Notes: a model not told the origin generated them from the sequence alone. A stretch of 64,000 bases of DNA from Acidimicrobiales bacterium (GCA_020628865.1 JAHDEJ010000007.1:1-64000); one strand, 5' to 3'; shown: positions 25,211 through 32,659, numbered from the stretch's first letter. Numbers and translations are program-made.

Positions 25211-25854
25211 CAGGCGAGCCCATGGCAGTGCCCGGACCGATACCAGTCGCCCCACGGGTTGGAGCCGCGGTCGGTCTTGCGTTTCACGAGCAGCCCGGAC
25301 ACGTAGCCGTTCCAGTACGGGTCGGCGAGCGCGGCTCGCCAGTCGCGGTTGCCGGATGCGGCGACGACGAGATCTCGGTGGATCTGGTTCACCTGTGCGT
25401 AGCCGTGGTCGCCGGTGTCGGAGGGCCGCGACCAGTAGCCGGTTTCGCAGTCGACGATGCCCGATGGCCGCCAGAACGTGGCGAGAAAGGCGGGGTCGGC
25501 TCCGGAGTCCACATATCCCTGTTCCCAGGCCTGCTGGTCGGCTTCGAGCGGGGTGAGGGTGGGGGCGGTGGAGAACGGGAGGTCGTCGACGATGTTTGGC
25601 CAGGCGGTTGGTTCGGGGTGGCCGATGGCGGCGGCGATCGATGGGGCTTGGATGGGGGCGACGGGCGCCGGCCGAGGATCCGGCGGTGGCGGCGCGGTGG
25701 AGGCGAGGACGGCGTGGCGGGGCAGGGCTTCGACCGATTCGACGGTGGCGACCGGTTCAGCAGTTTCGGCCGTTTCGTTGGTCAGCGCGGTGAACGTGAG
25801 CGCGCAGAGCAGGAGGGCCGACAGGGCGAGCCACAGGCGCACGAGATCGGTCAT
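25210..25854 (-). CDS. secreted transglycosylase/lysozyme-like cell-wall hydrolase
   Basis: 214 residues. N-terminal signal/TM segment (LWLALSALLLCALTFTAL), Pro/Ala-rich linker, then a C-terminal domain with IVDCETGYW.. DTGDHGYAQVNQIH, resembling SLT-type transglycosylases where Glu is catalytic. Two Cys may form a disulfide. Probably acts on peptidoglycan outside the membrane; it could be a lysin accessory or act on the lysogen's wall. ATG 25854 overlaps the preceding stop (ATGA). Confidence 0.7.
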   Translation of the reverse strand: MTDLVRLWLALSALLLCALTFTALTNETAETAEPVATVESVEALPRHAVLASTAPPPPDPRPAPVAPIQAPSIAAAIGHPEPTAWPNIVDDLPFSTAPTLTPLEADQQAWEQGYVDSGADPAFLATFWRPSGIVDCETGYWSRPSDTGDHGYAQVNQIHRDLVVAASGNRDWRAALADPYWNGYVSGLLVKRKTDRGSNPWGDWYRSGHCHGLA

Positions 25855-26381
25855 CCGTCGATGTCGTGGTCGGTGTTGCGGGCGTGGATCAGCAGGTACC
25901 GGCGTTCGGGGAACAGCGAGCCGCATTGGCGGCATTGCCGGTTGACGGCCCCCATCTCATCGTCGTCGTCCTCTTCGGCGTCCTCCTCGTCGTCGCCCTC
26001 CTCGGCGTCGTCGCCCTCGTCGCCCTCGTCGCCCTCCTCGGCGTCGTCGCCCTCGTCGCCCTCGTCGCCCTCCTCTGCGTCGTCGTCGGGCAGGCCGATG
26101 AGTTGCTCCGTCGGACGTTTCGGGCAGGCACCCTTGTGCCGGCCGAGCCCGGCCGGAGACTTGAACGTGCGCCGACACCACACGCAATGGGGCCCGGCGT
26201 CGACCGCCTCGTCGTCGTCGGTGTCGGGCGCGAGGATGACGTTCATGTCCCCGTCGAGCTGCGCCCGCTTGGCGGTCGGGGCGCCGTCGTCGATGAGGAT
26301 GACGAGCGCAGCATCGAGCTTGGCGAGTTCGCGTGCCGTCTGATCTCGTCGCTCGCGGAGCAGGTCGATGATGTCTTTCAC
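25851..26381 (-). CDS. double zinc-finger protein with acidic repeats
   Basis: 176 residues from GTG 26381 (GTGA overlap with the upstream stop, AGGAG 6 nt before). Helical N-terminus, a C2H2 finger (CVWCRRTF.. GRHKGAC), a long Asp/Glu/Gly repeat tract, and a second C2H2 finger (CRQCGSLF..LLIHARNTDH). Fingers may bind DNA, and the acidic tract may act as a DNA mimic or interaction arm. Eukaryote-like C2H2 fingers are uncommon in actinophage regulators. Confidence 0.7.
   Translation of the reverse strand: MKDIIDLLRERRDQTARELAKLDAALVILIDDGAPTAKRAQLDGDMNVILAPDTDDDEAVDAGPHCVWCRRTFKSPAGLGRHKGACPKRPTEQLIGLPDDDAEEGDEGDEGDDAEEGDEGDEGDDAEEGDDEEDAEEDDDDEMGAVNRQCRQCGSLFPERRYLLIHARNTDHDIDG
25996..26067 (-). 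repeat. 36-bp tandem repeat encoding acidic residues
   Basis: Two perfect 36-bp units (25996-26031 and 26032-26067) with partial further copies on both sides. Encodes repeats of GDEGDEGDDAEE type. Confidence 0.85.
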
Positions 26382-26602
26382 GGGCATCTCCTCACAGGGG
26401 GCCGGGTTGGGCGGACGTTGGGCCGGTAGTGGCCGTGCTCGAGGCGCTCGAACCAGACGGTCGCCCGGTACATGGCTCGGGACCGCCAGCGATGCCGGGC
26501 CCGCACCTCGATCGCGGTGACCTGACCGGACGCGCGCCGCCAGTAGCCGACGGTCGTGTAGCCGGTGGCGAGAGCAAACACGGTGTGTGGTCTGATCTCC
26601 AC
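26378..26602 (-). CDS. 74-residue basic protein
   Basis: GTG 26602 with GGAGGGG upstream; an overlapping ATG frame at 26619 is less likely. Mixed beta/Arg-rich content, no motif. First gene after promoter 26621-26650. Confidence 0.6.
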   Translation of the reverse strand: MEIRPHTVFALATGYTTVGYWRRASGQVTAIEVRARHRWRSRAMYRATVWFERLEHGHYRPNVRPTRPPVRRCP

Positions 26603-26620
26603 AACCCCTCCAAAAGCATC

Positions 26621-26650
26621 CAGATAGCGGGCGAGTATCTACAGGGTCAG
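26621..26650 (-). promoter_or_regulatory. TGATACG-box promoter (degenerate)
   Basis: CTGACC -35, 18-nt spacer with AGATACT, -10 TATCTG. The gene starts ~18 nt after the -10 with an SD. Confidence 0.5.
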
Positions 26651-26787
26651 AACGTTGCGGTCAGGGCCCACCAGAGGCCCCGAACCAGCCAGACAACGGC
26701 GATGACGGCGACGATCACGCCGACCGAGACGAGGCCGCCGACCATCGTCCAGGCGCAGCCGGTGAGAGCCCGATCTGTGCCGTTCAC
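26647..26787 (-). CDS. 46-residue membrane protein
   Basis: GTG 26787 overlaps the stop of the surface-protein gene (GTGA). One hydrophobic segment (VGGLVSVGVIVAVIAVVWLV) spans most of the peptide. Confidence 0.6.
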   Translation of the reverse strand: MNGTDRALTGCAWTMVGGLVSVGVIVAVIAVVWLVRGLWWALTATF

Positions 26788-27566
26788 TGCTGCCGCCGGC
26801 GGCGACGCTGCGCCCATTCGTGGGCGGCGCCGAAACCGATCATCGCCAACGAGAGCGCGGTGAGCATGACGAGCCACCCGTCGGGCGGGCCGGTGACGGC
26901 GAGCTCGGTCGGCGCCGGCACCGTCGTCGTGGTCGTCGTCTCGTCCACGACCGTGGTGGTAGGCGTGGATGTCGTCGTGGCCGGCGCCACCGTCGTGGTG
27001 GTGACCGCGGGTGCCACGGTGGTGGTGGTCGGGGTGTCGATCGGCGTGAAGCAGGCGGTGGCCGGGTCGATCGAGTTGATCGAGCTGCCCAGGCGGACGT
27101 GTTGCGCGCGCACTTCGGTGATGTCGATGTCGACGACCACCTCGAGCGACGTGACGTTCTTGATGTCGTCGTCGGCGAGGTCGAGGGTGGGCCCGTACTG
27201 GACGCCCAGGCCGGTAATGAGCAGCCACTGCTCCTCGGTTTGGGCGGGGTCGGGAGTGTCGACGTGGGTGACGTCGGTCGAGACCAGATCAAGCCGGTAC
27301 GTGCCGACCGGGAGCGACAGGAGCGCCAACGCCGAGGAATCTTCGCCGTCGCGGTTCAGCAGGCGGGTTCCGGAGAAGTCGACGCATTCGGCGCCGTCGA
27401 TCTGGACGCCAACCACGGCTGGCGCCGCGTGCACTTCGATCGCTGAGGTCGCTTCGACGACGTCGCCGCTACCGCCGGTGCCTGCGACGACACTGGTGGC
27501 AGCGACCAGGCCGGCGGCGAGGAGCCCGGCGCGGGCCAACGGCCGCAGCGTGGAGGTTCGGTTCAT
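26784..27566 (-). CDS. cell-wall-anchored surface protein with LAxTG sorting signal
   Basis: 260 residues. Signal peptide (about residues 8-30), an exported domain of ~140 residues with two Cys, a Thr/Pro/Ala-rich linker (about 178-220), then LAVTG (222-226), a hydrophobic helix and RRRRR tail. This is a complete sortase substrate signal; LAxTG is the form used by class E sortases of Actinobacteria. ATG 27566 follows AAAGGAA. Sits in the same operon as the Acb2-like gene. The protein would be displayed on the lysogen or infected cell, so a superinfection-exclusion or receptor-masking role is possible but inferred. Confidence 0.8.
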   Translation of the reverse strand: MNRTSTLRPLARAGLLAAGLVAATSVVAGTGGSGDVVEATSAIEVHAAPAVVGVQIDGAECVDFSGTRLLNRDGEDSSALALLSLPVGTYRLDLVSTDVTHVDTPDPAQTEEQWLLITGLGVQYGPTLDLADDDIKNVTSLEVVVDIDITEVRAQHVRLGSSINSIDPATACFTPIDTPTTTTVAPAVTTTTVAPATTTSTPTTTVVDETTTTTTVPAPTELAVTGPPDGWLVMLTALSLAMIGFGAAHEWAQRRRRRQQ

Positions 27567-27928
27567 GTGGTTTCCTTTCCGATGCGCCACACCTGCGAGA
27601 CCGAGAGGCCCGCGGCGTCAGCGATGTCTTGTCGAGGGAGACCGGCGGCGAACGCGTCGCGGATGAGCCGGTCCCGGTCGGCCGTGTGCTTGAGCGCCGC
27701 GATCTCGCCGATGATCGCGACCTGGTCGTCGTAGCCGTCGGCGGCCTGCTCGATGAACGCGCCGAGCTGCCGCAACCCGATGAGGGGCCGGGCGACCTTG
27801 GCCAGATGGCCGTTGTTCCAGCCTGCGGCGATCGCCGACCGTACGGTGGCGACCGCGGTCCGGCGATGGTCGTCGGTGGGGTCGACGGCGAATGCCTCAA
27901 GGGCGGCGTGCAGCTCGGCGGTGTCCAT
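27563..27928 (-). CDS. helix-turn-helix protein
   Basis: 121 residues, helical. C-terminal GLPRQDIADAAGLSVSQVWRIGKE is a canonical HTH. Coupled by TGATG to the Acb2-like gene and by ATGA to the surface-protein gene. Probably a DNA-binding regulator of the operon or a small terminase-like HTH. Confidence 0.7.
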   Translation of the reverse strand: MDTAELHAALEAFAVDPTDDHRRTAVATVRSAIAAGWNNGHLAKVARPLIGLRQLGAFIEQAADGYDDQVAIIGEIAALKHTADRDRLIRDAFAAGLPRQDIADAAGLSVSQVWRIGKETT

Positions 27929-28173
27929 CAGGTCACCGACGCGGCTTCGTCGGCGGGGTCGCCGAGGAACTCGACGCGGGCCTGCTGACGTACGAACGCA
28001 TCTTTGGCTTCGAGGAGCTTGCGCAACGCGACGGTGAGCTCGGGGCCGCCAACGGGGGACCGGTCGACCATCAGGTGGGCGAGATCGGAGAACGGCTTCG
28101 ACTGTTCCTGCAGGTGGACGGGCAGATGGTCGTAGGCGAAGAAGTCGAGGAGCTGAGCGGTGGACGGATGCAT
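27928..28173 (-). CDS. acb2: Acb2/Tad1-type hairpin protein, predicted anti-CBASS sponge
   Basis: 81 residues. FFAYDHLPVHLQEQSKPFSD followed by DLAHLMV and TVALRKLLEAKDAFVRQ are the hallmark segments of the Acb2 (T4 Vs.4-like) family, whose hexamers bind cyclic di- and trinucleotides and so block CBASS effectors. The length matches the family (about 75-95 residues). ATG 28173 overlaps the preceding stop (TGATG). Its operon, headed by a leaderless membrane-protein gene, also carries a surface protein, so the cluster may be a host-interaction module. Sponge activity is inferred from family membership. Confidence 0.85.
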   Translation of the reverse strand: MHPSTAQLLDFFAYDHLPVHLQEQSKPFSDLAHLMVDRSPVGGPELTVALRKLLEAKDAFVRQQARVEFLGDPADEAASVT

Positions 28174-28745
28174 CAGTTGGCCTCTGCTTCTGGCTCGTCG
28201 CCGTCGTCGGCGAGCATCTCGTCGAGGTGCTCGAGCTTCGACTTCTCGCCGCCGTCGTCGCTTGTGTCGGGTTCGCCGAAGTTGCCTTCGGTGACGTTGT
28301 CGATCGACGGCATGTCGTCGAGGTGGGTGGACAGGTCGTCGACGTCGATCGCGGCGGCGGCGTCGGCCATGTCGTCGGCCATGTCGTCGACGATCGCGGT
28401 GTCGGACTGGTCGTCGTCGGGGCCGGGGAACTGCATGGGTTCGGTGCCGACGTCGTCGGGCCGGTTCAGCCAGAACTCCATGACTCGATCGAGCAGGTCG
28501 GCTTCTTCGATGACGGCGACCCGAACGGTGGCGGTGTTGTGGATGCGGGTCAGCGTCGAGTTCTTCGTGGCATGCGTGATGCCTTTCTTGCCATCGACCT
28601 TCACCTCGAGGGTCAACATGACGGTGTCGCCGTCGAGGAGCCGCTTGTTGTGCAGCACGTCGAATCCGGGCACTTTGAGCAGCCCGTTCTGGACGTCTTC
28701 GCCGTCCATCTTTCCGAGCTCGAAGCGGGAGCCAGCTTTAGCCAT
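28173..28745 (-). CDS. unknown protein with acidic tail
   Basis: 190 residues. N-terminal ~110 residues form a beta-rich domain; the C-terminus is highly acidic (repeated DDMAD). GGAG precedes ATG 28745. Coupled to the Acb2-like gene. Function unknown. Confidence 0.7.
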   Translation of the reverse strand: MAKAGSRFELGKMDGEDVQNGLLKVPGFDVLHNKRLLDGDTVMLTLEVKVDGKKGITHATKNSTLTRIHNTATVRVAVIEEADLLDRVMEFWLNRPDDVGTEPMQFPGPDDDQSDTAIVDDMADDMADAAAAIDVDDLSTHLDDMPSIDNVTEGNFGEPDTSDDGGEKSKLEHLDEMLADDGDEPEAEAN

Positions 28746-29142
28746 TGGGTGGTATCTCCTGTTGGTTGCTGCCGCCCGCTGGTTGCGAGTCGGCGAGAAG
28801 GGTGGCGACGTCGACGTGTTGGCCGGTGTCGGTGTTCACGATCCGTGACGCCGGGAAGTCGTCGTTGTCGATCAGGAACCGTTTGGCTCCTTGCAGCGAC
28901 GAGTAGGTGCGCGACCGGACGGTCGGGGTGAACGATTCGATGCGCCAGGGTCGGCGGACGGCGGGTTCAGTGGGGGCGACGGGCGGGTCGCCGAGGATGT
29001 CGAGCTGGCGGCCCAGGCCCTTGATCTGGGCGTCCTGGCCGAGGAACTCGATCGAGTAGGCGTCGTTGCGGCGGCGGCGCAACAGCAGGTGAATGGCTGC
29101 GGATCCGACGATCAACGCGACGAAAGCGACTGCATACAACAT
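28738..29142 (-). CDS. membrane-anchored protein, leaderless
   Basis: 134 residues. N-terminal TM segment (MLYAVAFVALIVGSAAIHLLL) then RRRRN and a cytoplasmic domain. ATG 29142 is 7 nt after -10 TATTCT with no SD. Heads the operon that includes the Acb2-like gene. Confidence 0.7.
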   Translation of the reverse strand: MLYAVAFVALIVGSAAIHLLLRRRRNDAYSIEFLGQDAQIKGLGRQLDILGDPPVAPTEPAVRRPWRIESFTPTVRSRTYSSLQGAKRFLIDNDDFPASRIVNTDTGQHVDVATLLADSQPAGGSNQQEIPPNG

Positions 29143-29149
29143 CCCGCCA

Positions 29150-29178
29150 AGAATACACACTACGTATCATGATGTGTC
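29150..29178 (-). promoter_or_regulatory. TGATACG-box promoter, leaderless
   Basis: ATGATACG in the spacer, -10 TATTCT, 7 nt to ATG 29142; -35 is weak (GACACA). Confidence 0.6.
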
Positions 29179-29216
29179 GATTCGGGCGGTTCGGCCTAAA
29201 TCTGACCCTTGGACGC

Positions 29217-29245
29217 CTGACGAGTTGATACAGGTGGCGCATGCT
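29217..29245 (+). promoter_or_regulatory. plus-strand TGATACG-box promoter, leaderless
   Basis: CTGACG -35, 17 nt with TTGATACA, -10 CATGCT, 7 nt to ATG 29253. Divergent from 29150-29178 and the only copy on this strand with a gene. Confidence 0.6.
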
Positions 29246-29252
29246 GGTTCAG

Positions 29253-29504
29253 ATGAGGCGGGGGGACCAACGGGGAACAAGATCATGGATGCCGCAAACG
29301 GGCGACGAAAAAATTTCGCTGAGCCTTCGTCTCGAGACCATCGACGGCGAACCGGTCATCTTCGAGACGTTGCGCACCCGTCATCGCCATCTGGCCGCGA
29401 ACGTTGTGCTGACCCGCTTCGATCGGCCTGCCACCGTCAGCGACGTCGAAGCCTTCGGCATCGGAACCAGTCAATGTCGGGACCATCCGAACCGGCCGTT
29501 CTGA
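29253..29504 (+). CDS. small protein, leaderless, plus strand
   Basis: 83 residues. Coherent alpha/beta sequence (ISLSLRLETIDGEPVIFETLRTRH) with high-GC third positions. The start is set by a promoter 7 nt upstream. Isolated plus-strand gene between minus-strand operons; possibly a regulator, no motif visible. Confidence 0.6.
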   Translation: MRRGDQRGTRSWMPQTGDEKISLSLRLETIDGEPVIFETLRTRHRHLAANVVLTRFDRPATVSDVEAFGIGTSQCRDHPNRPF

Positions 29505-29525
29505 CGGCCGACCGGTCCGAGACGG

Positions 29526-29678
29526 TCATCGCCGATACCCGTGTGCCCACGCTTTGCCGGTTGAGGTGCGGGCAACGGAACGGCCGCACACCGGGCACAC
29601 GCCGCGGCGTTCGGTCGTGACGCGCAGCATTGGCGGGTCGACGAGCCTGCCCGAACCGGGGCATGGCCGGACGGTCAC
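29526..29678 (-). CDS. 50-residue zinc-ribbon protein
   Basis: GTG 29678 overlaps the preceding stop (GTGA). CPVCGR and an N-terminal CP pair suggest a small zinc ribbon. Unknown role; Arg-rich ending. Confidence 0.65.
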   Translation of the reverse strand: MTVRPCPGSGRLVDPPMLRVTTERRGVCPVCGRSVARTSTGKAWAHGYRR

Positions 29679-30055
29679 TCGGCGGCGAGCGCCGTCAACA
29701 TGACGGATCCGACCGCGGCGACCTCGTCGTGGGTGTAGGGCCGGCCGTCGGTCTCGATCTGCTGATACAGCACGACCGAGAGGGTGGCGACGCCGGCGAT
29801 CGCCGCATGCAGGTTTACCGGGTCGGTCAGGTCGATGCCGAAGTCGGCGAACTGGCTGCGGACCTGCATGCGGATCTGGTCGATGCGCGCCGTCTGGCCG
29901 GGGCTTTGGAGCACCGCGTCGGCCGATGCCCGGACGAGTCCGGACAGCACGGCACCCATTTCTGGCGGTTCAACCGGTTGGAGCTGCTCGGCGATGCGCC
30001 GTCGGGCCCGGGCTTCGTCGACACCGGCCCGCCAGGCGTCACGGATCCATCCCAT
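29675..30055 (-). CDS. unknown helical protein
   Basis: 126 residues, mainly helical, with a hydrophobic segment near residues 85-103 (LHAAIAGVATLSVVLYQQI). Starts 2 bp after the stop of the MerR-like gene. Unknown. Confidence 0.65.
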   Translation of the reverse strand: MGWIRDAWRAGVDEARARRRIAEQLQPVEPPEMGAVLSGLVRASADAVLQSPGQTARIDQIRMQVRSQFADFGIDLTDPVNLHAAIAGVATLSVVLYQQIETDGRPYTHDEVAAVGSVMLTALAAE

Positions 30056-30056
30056 G

Positions 30057-30419
30057 TCAGGCGGCGGCGGTGAGCGGTTCGAGCCGGGTACTGACCACGA
30101 TCCCGAGGCCTTCGCCGAAATCGAGCTCGATCCGCTCGGCGGTCGGATCAGCCCGATACTTCTCGAGCAGCTCGATCGCGAACCCGTTGTAGCCGGCGGA
30201 CGGGAACCATTCGCGGACGCCCTTGACCAGGCGGGCGAGGACGCGGGCTTCGTCGATCTGGGTCCGGTTGTAGCGGCAACGGGTGCCGGATCCGGTGGCG
30301 GGGGTGGTCGGTGCGAACACACCGTTCTTTTCCCACCGGTACAGGGTCATGTGGTCGAGCTCGACGAGCGCGGCGAGTTCGTTCCGGCTGATCGTGTCAG
30401 GTCCGAGGTGCGTTGCCAT
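30057..30419 (-). CDS. MerR/Xis-type helix-turn-helix protein, leaderless
   Basis: 120 residues. TISRNELAALVELDHMTLYRWEKNGVFAP is a winged-helix MerR/excisionase-type DNA-binding motif. ATG 30419 is 6 nt after -10 TATCAT. Heads a three-gene operon. Likely a transcription regulator. Confidence 0.75.
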   Translation of the reverse strand: MATHLGPDTISRNELAALVELDHMTLYRWEKNGVFAPTTPATGSGTRCRYNRTQIDEARVLARLVKGVREWFPSAGYNGFAIELLEKYRADPTAERIELDFGEGLGIVVSTRLEPLTAAA

Positions 30420-30425
30420 CCCACC

Positions 30426-30454
30426 ATGATACGTCGACTGTATCAGGATGTCCA
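30426..30454 (-). promoter_or_regulatory. TGATACG-box promoter, leaderless
   Basis: TGGACA -35, 17 nt with CTGATACA, -10 TATCAT (second half of the inverted repeat), 6 nt to ATG 30419. Confidence 0.8.
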
Positions 30455-30506
30455 TGGGGCGGGTGGTCGCGGTGTTCGCGCGTCGATCGGCGCCTACTGT
30501 GGGCGC

Positions 30507-30854
30507 ATGGATCAGCCCACGTTGGGCGGAGGCGCCCACCTCATTCTGTTCTTCGTTGTCGTGCTGCCGGTGTCGTATCAGCTCGGCGAAGGCGGACCCT
30601 GGTTCCTGTATGCGATCGCCGCCCACATCGTGATCGTCGGTGTCATCGCCGCGGTGATGGCGTGGGCCGAATCGAACGAGCAGCCATCAGCGTCCGACCT
30701 CGCCCGGATTTCTCGCATCCAGTTCGAGCAACGCAACTGCCCCCACGACAAGGTCGAGTGGCGGTCCGAACGCAACCAGAGCTTCGACCCCGACGCCTAC
30801 GGCACGGAGTACCTGTACCGGGTGTGTGAGCGCTGCGGGAACCGGTTCGACTAG
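30507..30854 (+). CDS. two-pass membrane protein with C-terminal Cys motif
   Basis: 115 residues, ATG 30507. Two hydrophobic segments (about 11-26 and 34-54) and a C-terminal CPHDK...CERCG four-ligand motif likely to bind zinc. TACTGT lies 6 nt before the ATG and may be a -10 for leaderless expression. Plus-strand, isolated; moron-like. Confidence 0.65.
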   Translation: MDQPTLGGGAHLILFFVVVLPVSYQLGEGGPWFLYAIAAHIVIVGVIAAVMAWAESNEQPSASDLARISRIQFEQRNCPHDKVEWRSERNQSFDPDAYGTEYLYRVCERCGNRFD

Positions 30855-30875
30855 CTCCCGGTCCGGACGCGCGAA

Positions 30876-30907
30876 GAGCGGCGGACCCCGCCGAGGGCCC
30901 ACCGCTC
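30876..30907. terminator. bidirectional hairpin between convergent genes
   Basis: GAGCGGCGG pairs with the CCACCGCTC arm; lies between the stops at 30854 (plus) and 30926 (minus). Confidence 0.65.
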
Positions 30908-30925
30908 GTTCGTCACCGCGCAGGG

Positions 30926-31426
30926 TCAGGTCACGAGCACCGTGTCCTGCGGGGCGTCTTCGGTCGGATCGGCGAACGTGAGCGCCGCATGCACCGCGAG
31001 CACCCGATCGGTGTCGTTGTCGTGCTCGGCGCAAATCTGGTGCCAGTCGTGGGCGGAGAGCATCGTGCCCGCGTCCTGGTCGGCGTCCCGCTCGGCGAAG
31101 CTGCGCCCGTCCCAGCGGGACACGGTCGCTGACCATTCGTATTTCGCTTCGGTGTGCGCGAACCAGACGACGTCTCGATGCCGGCTCAGCGTCGACTCGA
31201 GGTTGCCTTCGACCCCGGACCAGCCGTAGTTGAACTCGGCGATGAACGTGACGGTTTCGCCGGCACGCAACATGTCGCACGCCTCCGCGAGCGTCGAGCA
31301 CTCGCCGAAGTCGGGCATCCCGAACCCTTCGGCGATGGCGACCTCGAGCAGCGCGATCGCGGCGTCGGCTGAGATCGCCTGTGCGGCCTTGCGGATCCGA
31401 ACCGAGGATTGGATGGGGTCACCCAC
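30926..31426 (-). CDS. unknown protein
   Basis: 166 residues from GTG 31426, overlapping the upstream gene by 8 nt. Contains several Trp and His; no motif recognised. Confidence 0.65.
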   Translation of the reverse strand: MGDPIQSSVRIRKAAQAISADAAIALLEVAIAEGFGMPDFGECSTLAEACDMLRAGETVTFIAEFNYGWSGVEGNLESTLSRHRDVVWFAHTEAKYEWSATVSRWDGRSFAERDADQDAGTMLSAHDWHQICAEHDNDTDRVLAVHAALTFADPTEDAPQDTVLVT

Positions 31427-31841
31427 GAGCGGCCTCCTGTGCGGGCGTTGCGACGGCCTGGTCGACGTTACGGACCGTGATCGGGGTGCCGTCAGGCAGA
31501 TAGCGGAACCCCTGCTCGAACCGGTGCTTGAACCCGGCCGGCCGGCGGGCGCCGGTGGGCATGCGGGCCCGGACACGGACGCCGGGTGCCGGACCGTCCT
31601 CGGGGTAGCCGTCGCGGATCTGTTCCCACAGTGCCGGCGCCAGGCCGGCCATGATCGTCTCGAGCTCGTCGAGTGTCCGGCATTGCACCGATGTGACCGC
31701 ACGGGTCCGGGGGGCGTTGTCGCCGACGAACGTGATGTTCTGCCGGTCCACGAAGTAGCCGTCGGCGAGGTCGCCGGCCCGGCCGACGTGCCACTCGGTG
31801 CGGATGGCGACGAGTTCGAACGTCTTGAGCGATGGGGGCAT
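31419..31841 (-). CDS. unknown protein
   Basis: 140 residues, ATG 31841 with AAAGGAA. Beta-rich, Arg-rich C-terminal half. A terminator-like hairpin with T-run sits immediately upstream, with no promoter in between, so expression probably needs read-through. Confidence 0.65.
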   Translation of the reverse strand: MPPSLKTFELVAIRTEWHVGRAGDLADGYFVDRQNITFVGDNAPRTRAVTSVQCRTLDELETIMAGLAPALWEQIRDGYPEDGPAPGVRVRARMPTGARRPAGFKHRFEQGFRYLPDGTPITVRNVDQAVATPAQEAARG

Positions 31842-31868
31842 AGCGGTTCCTTTCAGGTGAAAAACGGT

Positions 31869-31901
31869 GGACCCCCGCCGGGGTGGGTTCGGCGGGGGTC
31901 C
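31869..31901 (-). terminator. intrinsic terminator with T-run
   Basis: GGACCCCCGCC pairs with GGCGGGGGTCC; the minus strand continues ACCGTTTTT. Located after the gene ending at 31913. Confidence 0.8.
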
Positions 31902-31912
31902 GGGGTGGGCGG

Positions 31913-32170
31913 TCAGATGCGGGCCTCGCAGATGGCTTCCCACATTGGCCATTCGTTGTGTGAGGGGCGCAGCATCGACGTGTCGAGGACGTTGCCGCCG
32001 ATGTGGAGTGCGTCCCAGTCGGCGTCGAGGTCGGAGACGAGGACGACGACCTGGACGGCGTCGAACGTGCCGTCTTCCCACACGTTGAACACCCATGTGG
32101 TGCCGTTGGCGGCTTCGGACTTGTGGGCCTGCTCGGCGAGGATTCGGGTGCGGGTGCTGGTGTTGTTCAT
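31913..32170 (-). CDS. unknown small protein, leaderless
   Basis: 85 residues; ATG 32170 lies 6 nt after CATGAT of a class B promoter. Single-gene transcript closed by a terminator. No motif. Confidence 0.65.
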   Translation of the reverse strand: MNNTSTRTRILAEQAHKSEAANGTTWVFNVWEDGTFDAVQVVVLVSDLDADWDALHIGGNVLDTSMLRPSHNEWPMWEAICEARI

Positions 32171-32214
32171 GTCATCATCATGGGAGACGTGCATCACCTG
32201 ACATGGGTCGTTCG
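32171..32214 (-). promoter_or_regulatory. class B promoter, leaderless
   Basis: CGAACGACCCATG box (32202-32214), then ~20 nt, CATGATGATGAC directly before the ATG. Same layout at 42106-42150 and 56079-56122. Confidence 0.65.
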
Positions 32215-32223
32215 GCCCGTTGT

Positions 32224-32547
32224 CTACAGGATGGAGGCGAACGCGACGGCGGCGTGGTGGAGGTCTTCGATGCCGTGCCATCCGTCGCTGCTTTGCGGGT
32301 GGTGGCCGGCGTTCTCGCACGCCAATGCGATGTGGAGGTCGACGGCGGTGACGAGGTCGCTGCCGCCGTCCCACTGGTTGATGTTGGCCAGCCACACCTT
32401 GACGATGGACGAGTGAAGCGAGTCGAGGATGTCTCGGGCGATTTCGGTGCGGGTGAAGTTCGGGGCGGCGATGGTCGCCCGGAAGGCTTGTTTGAGTTCG
32501 CCCGAGGGGCGCTCTCGGATGGTCGGAACGGTGTCGGTGAAAGTCAT
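32224..32547 (-). CDS. unknown small protein, leaderless
   Basis: 107 residues, ATG 32547 6 nt after -10 CATGAT. Helical; no motif recognised. Confidence 0.65.
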   Translation of the reverse strand: MTFTDTVPTIRERPSGELKQAFRATIAAPNFTRTEIARDILDSLHSSIVKVWLANINQWDGGSDLVTAVDLHIALACENAGHHPQSSDGWHGIEDLHHAAVAFASIL

Positions 32548-32553
32548 GTCATC

Positions 32554-32582
32554 ATCATGATTAACCCGTATCAGGATGTCAG
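32554..32582 (-). promoter_or_regulatory. TGATACG-box promoter, leaderless
   Basis: CTGACA -35, 17 nt with CTGATACG, -10 CATGAT, 6 nt to ATG 32547. Confidence 0.8.
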
Positions 32583-32599
32583 GTTGTTTCGGTGGGTTG

Positions 32600-32659
32600 T
32601 CACACGAATGAGACGCCGGCGGCCGCCCACGGCTGCTTGAGGGTCAGCGCATAGGTCAC
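32600..32659 (-). pseudogene. ASCH-domain N-terminal stub
   Basis: 19-codon frame from GTG 32659, overlapping the upstream stop (GTGA). YALTLKQPWAAAG is the typical opening of ASCH-domain proteins (RNA-binding fold), but the frame stops after 19 residues just before promoter 32554-32582. It looks like a gene truncated when the next operon was inserted. Confidence 0.5.

Noticed and set aside
25980-26090. CRISPR-like repeats
   Set aside because: Contiguous in-frame coding repeats without spacers; they encode an acidic protein arm.
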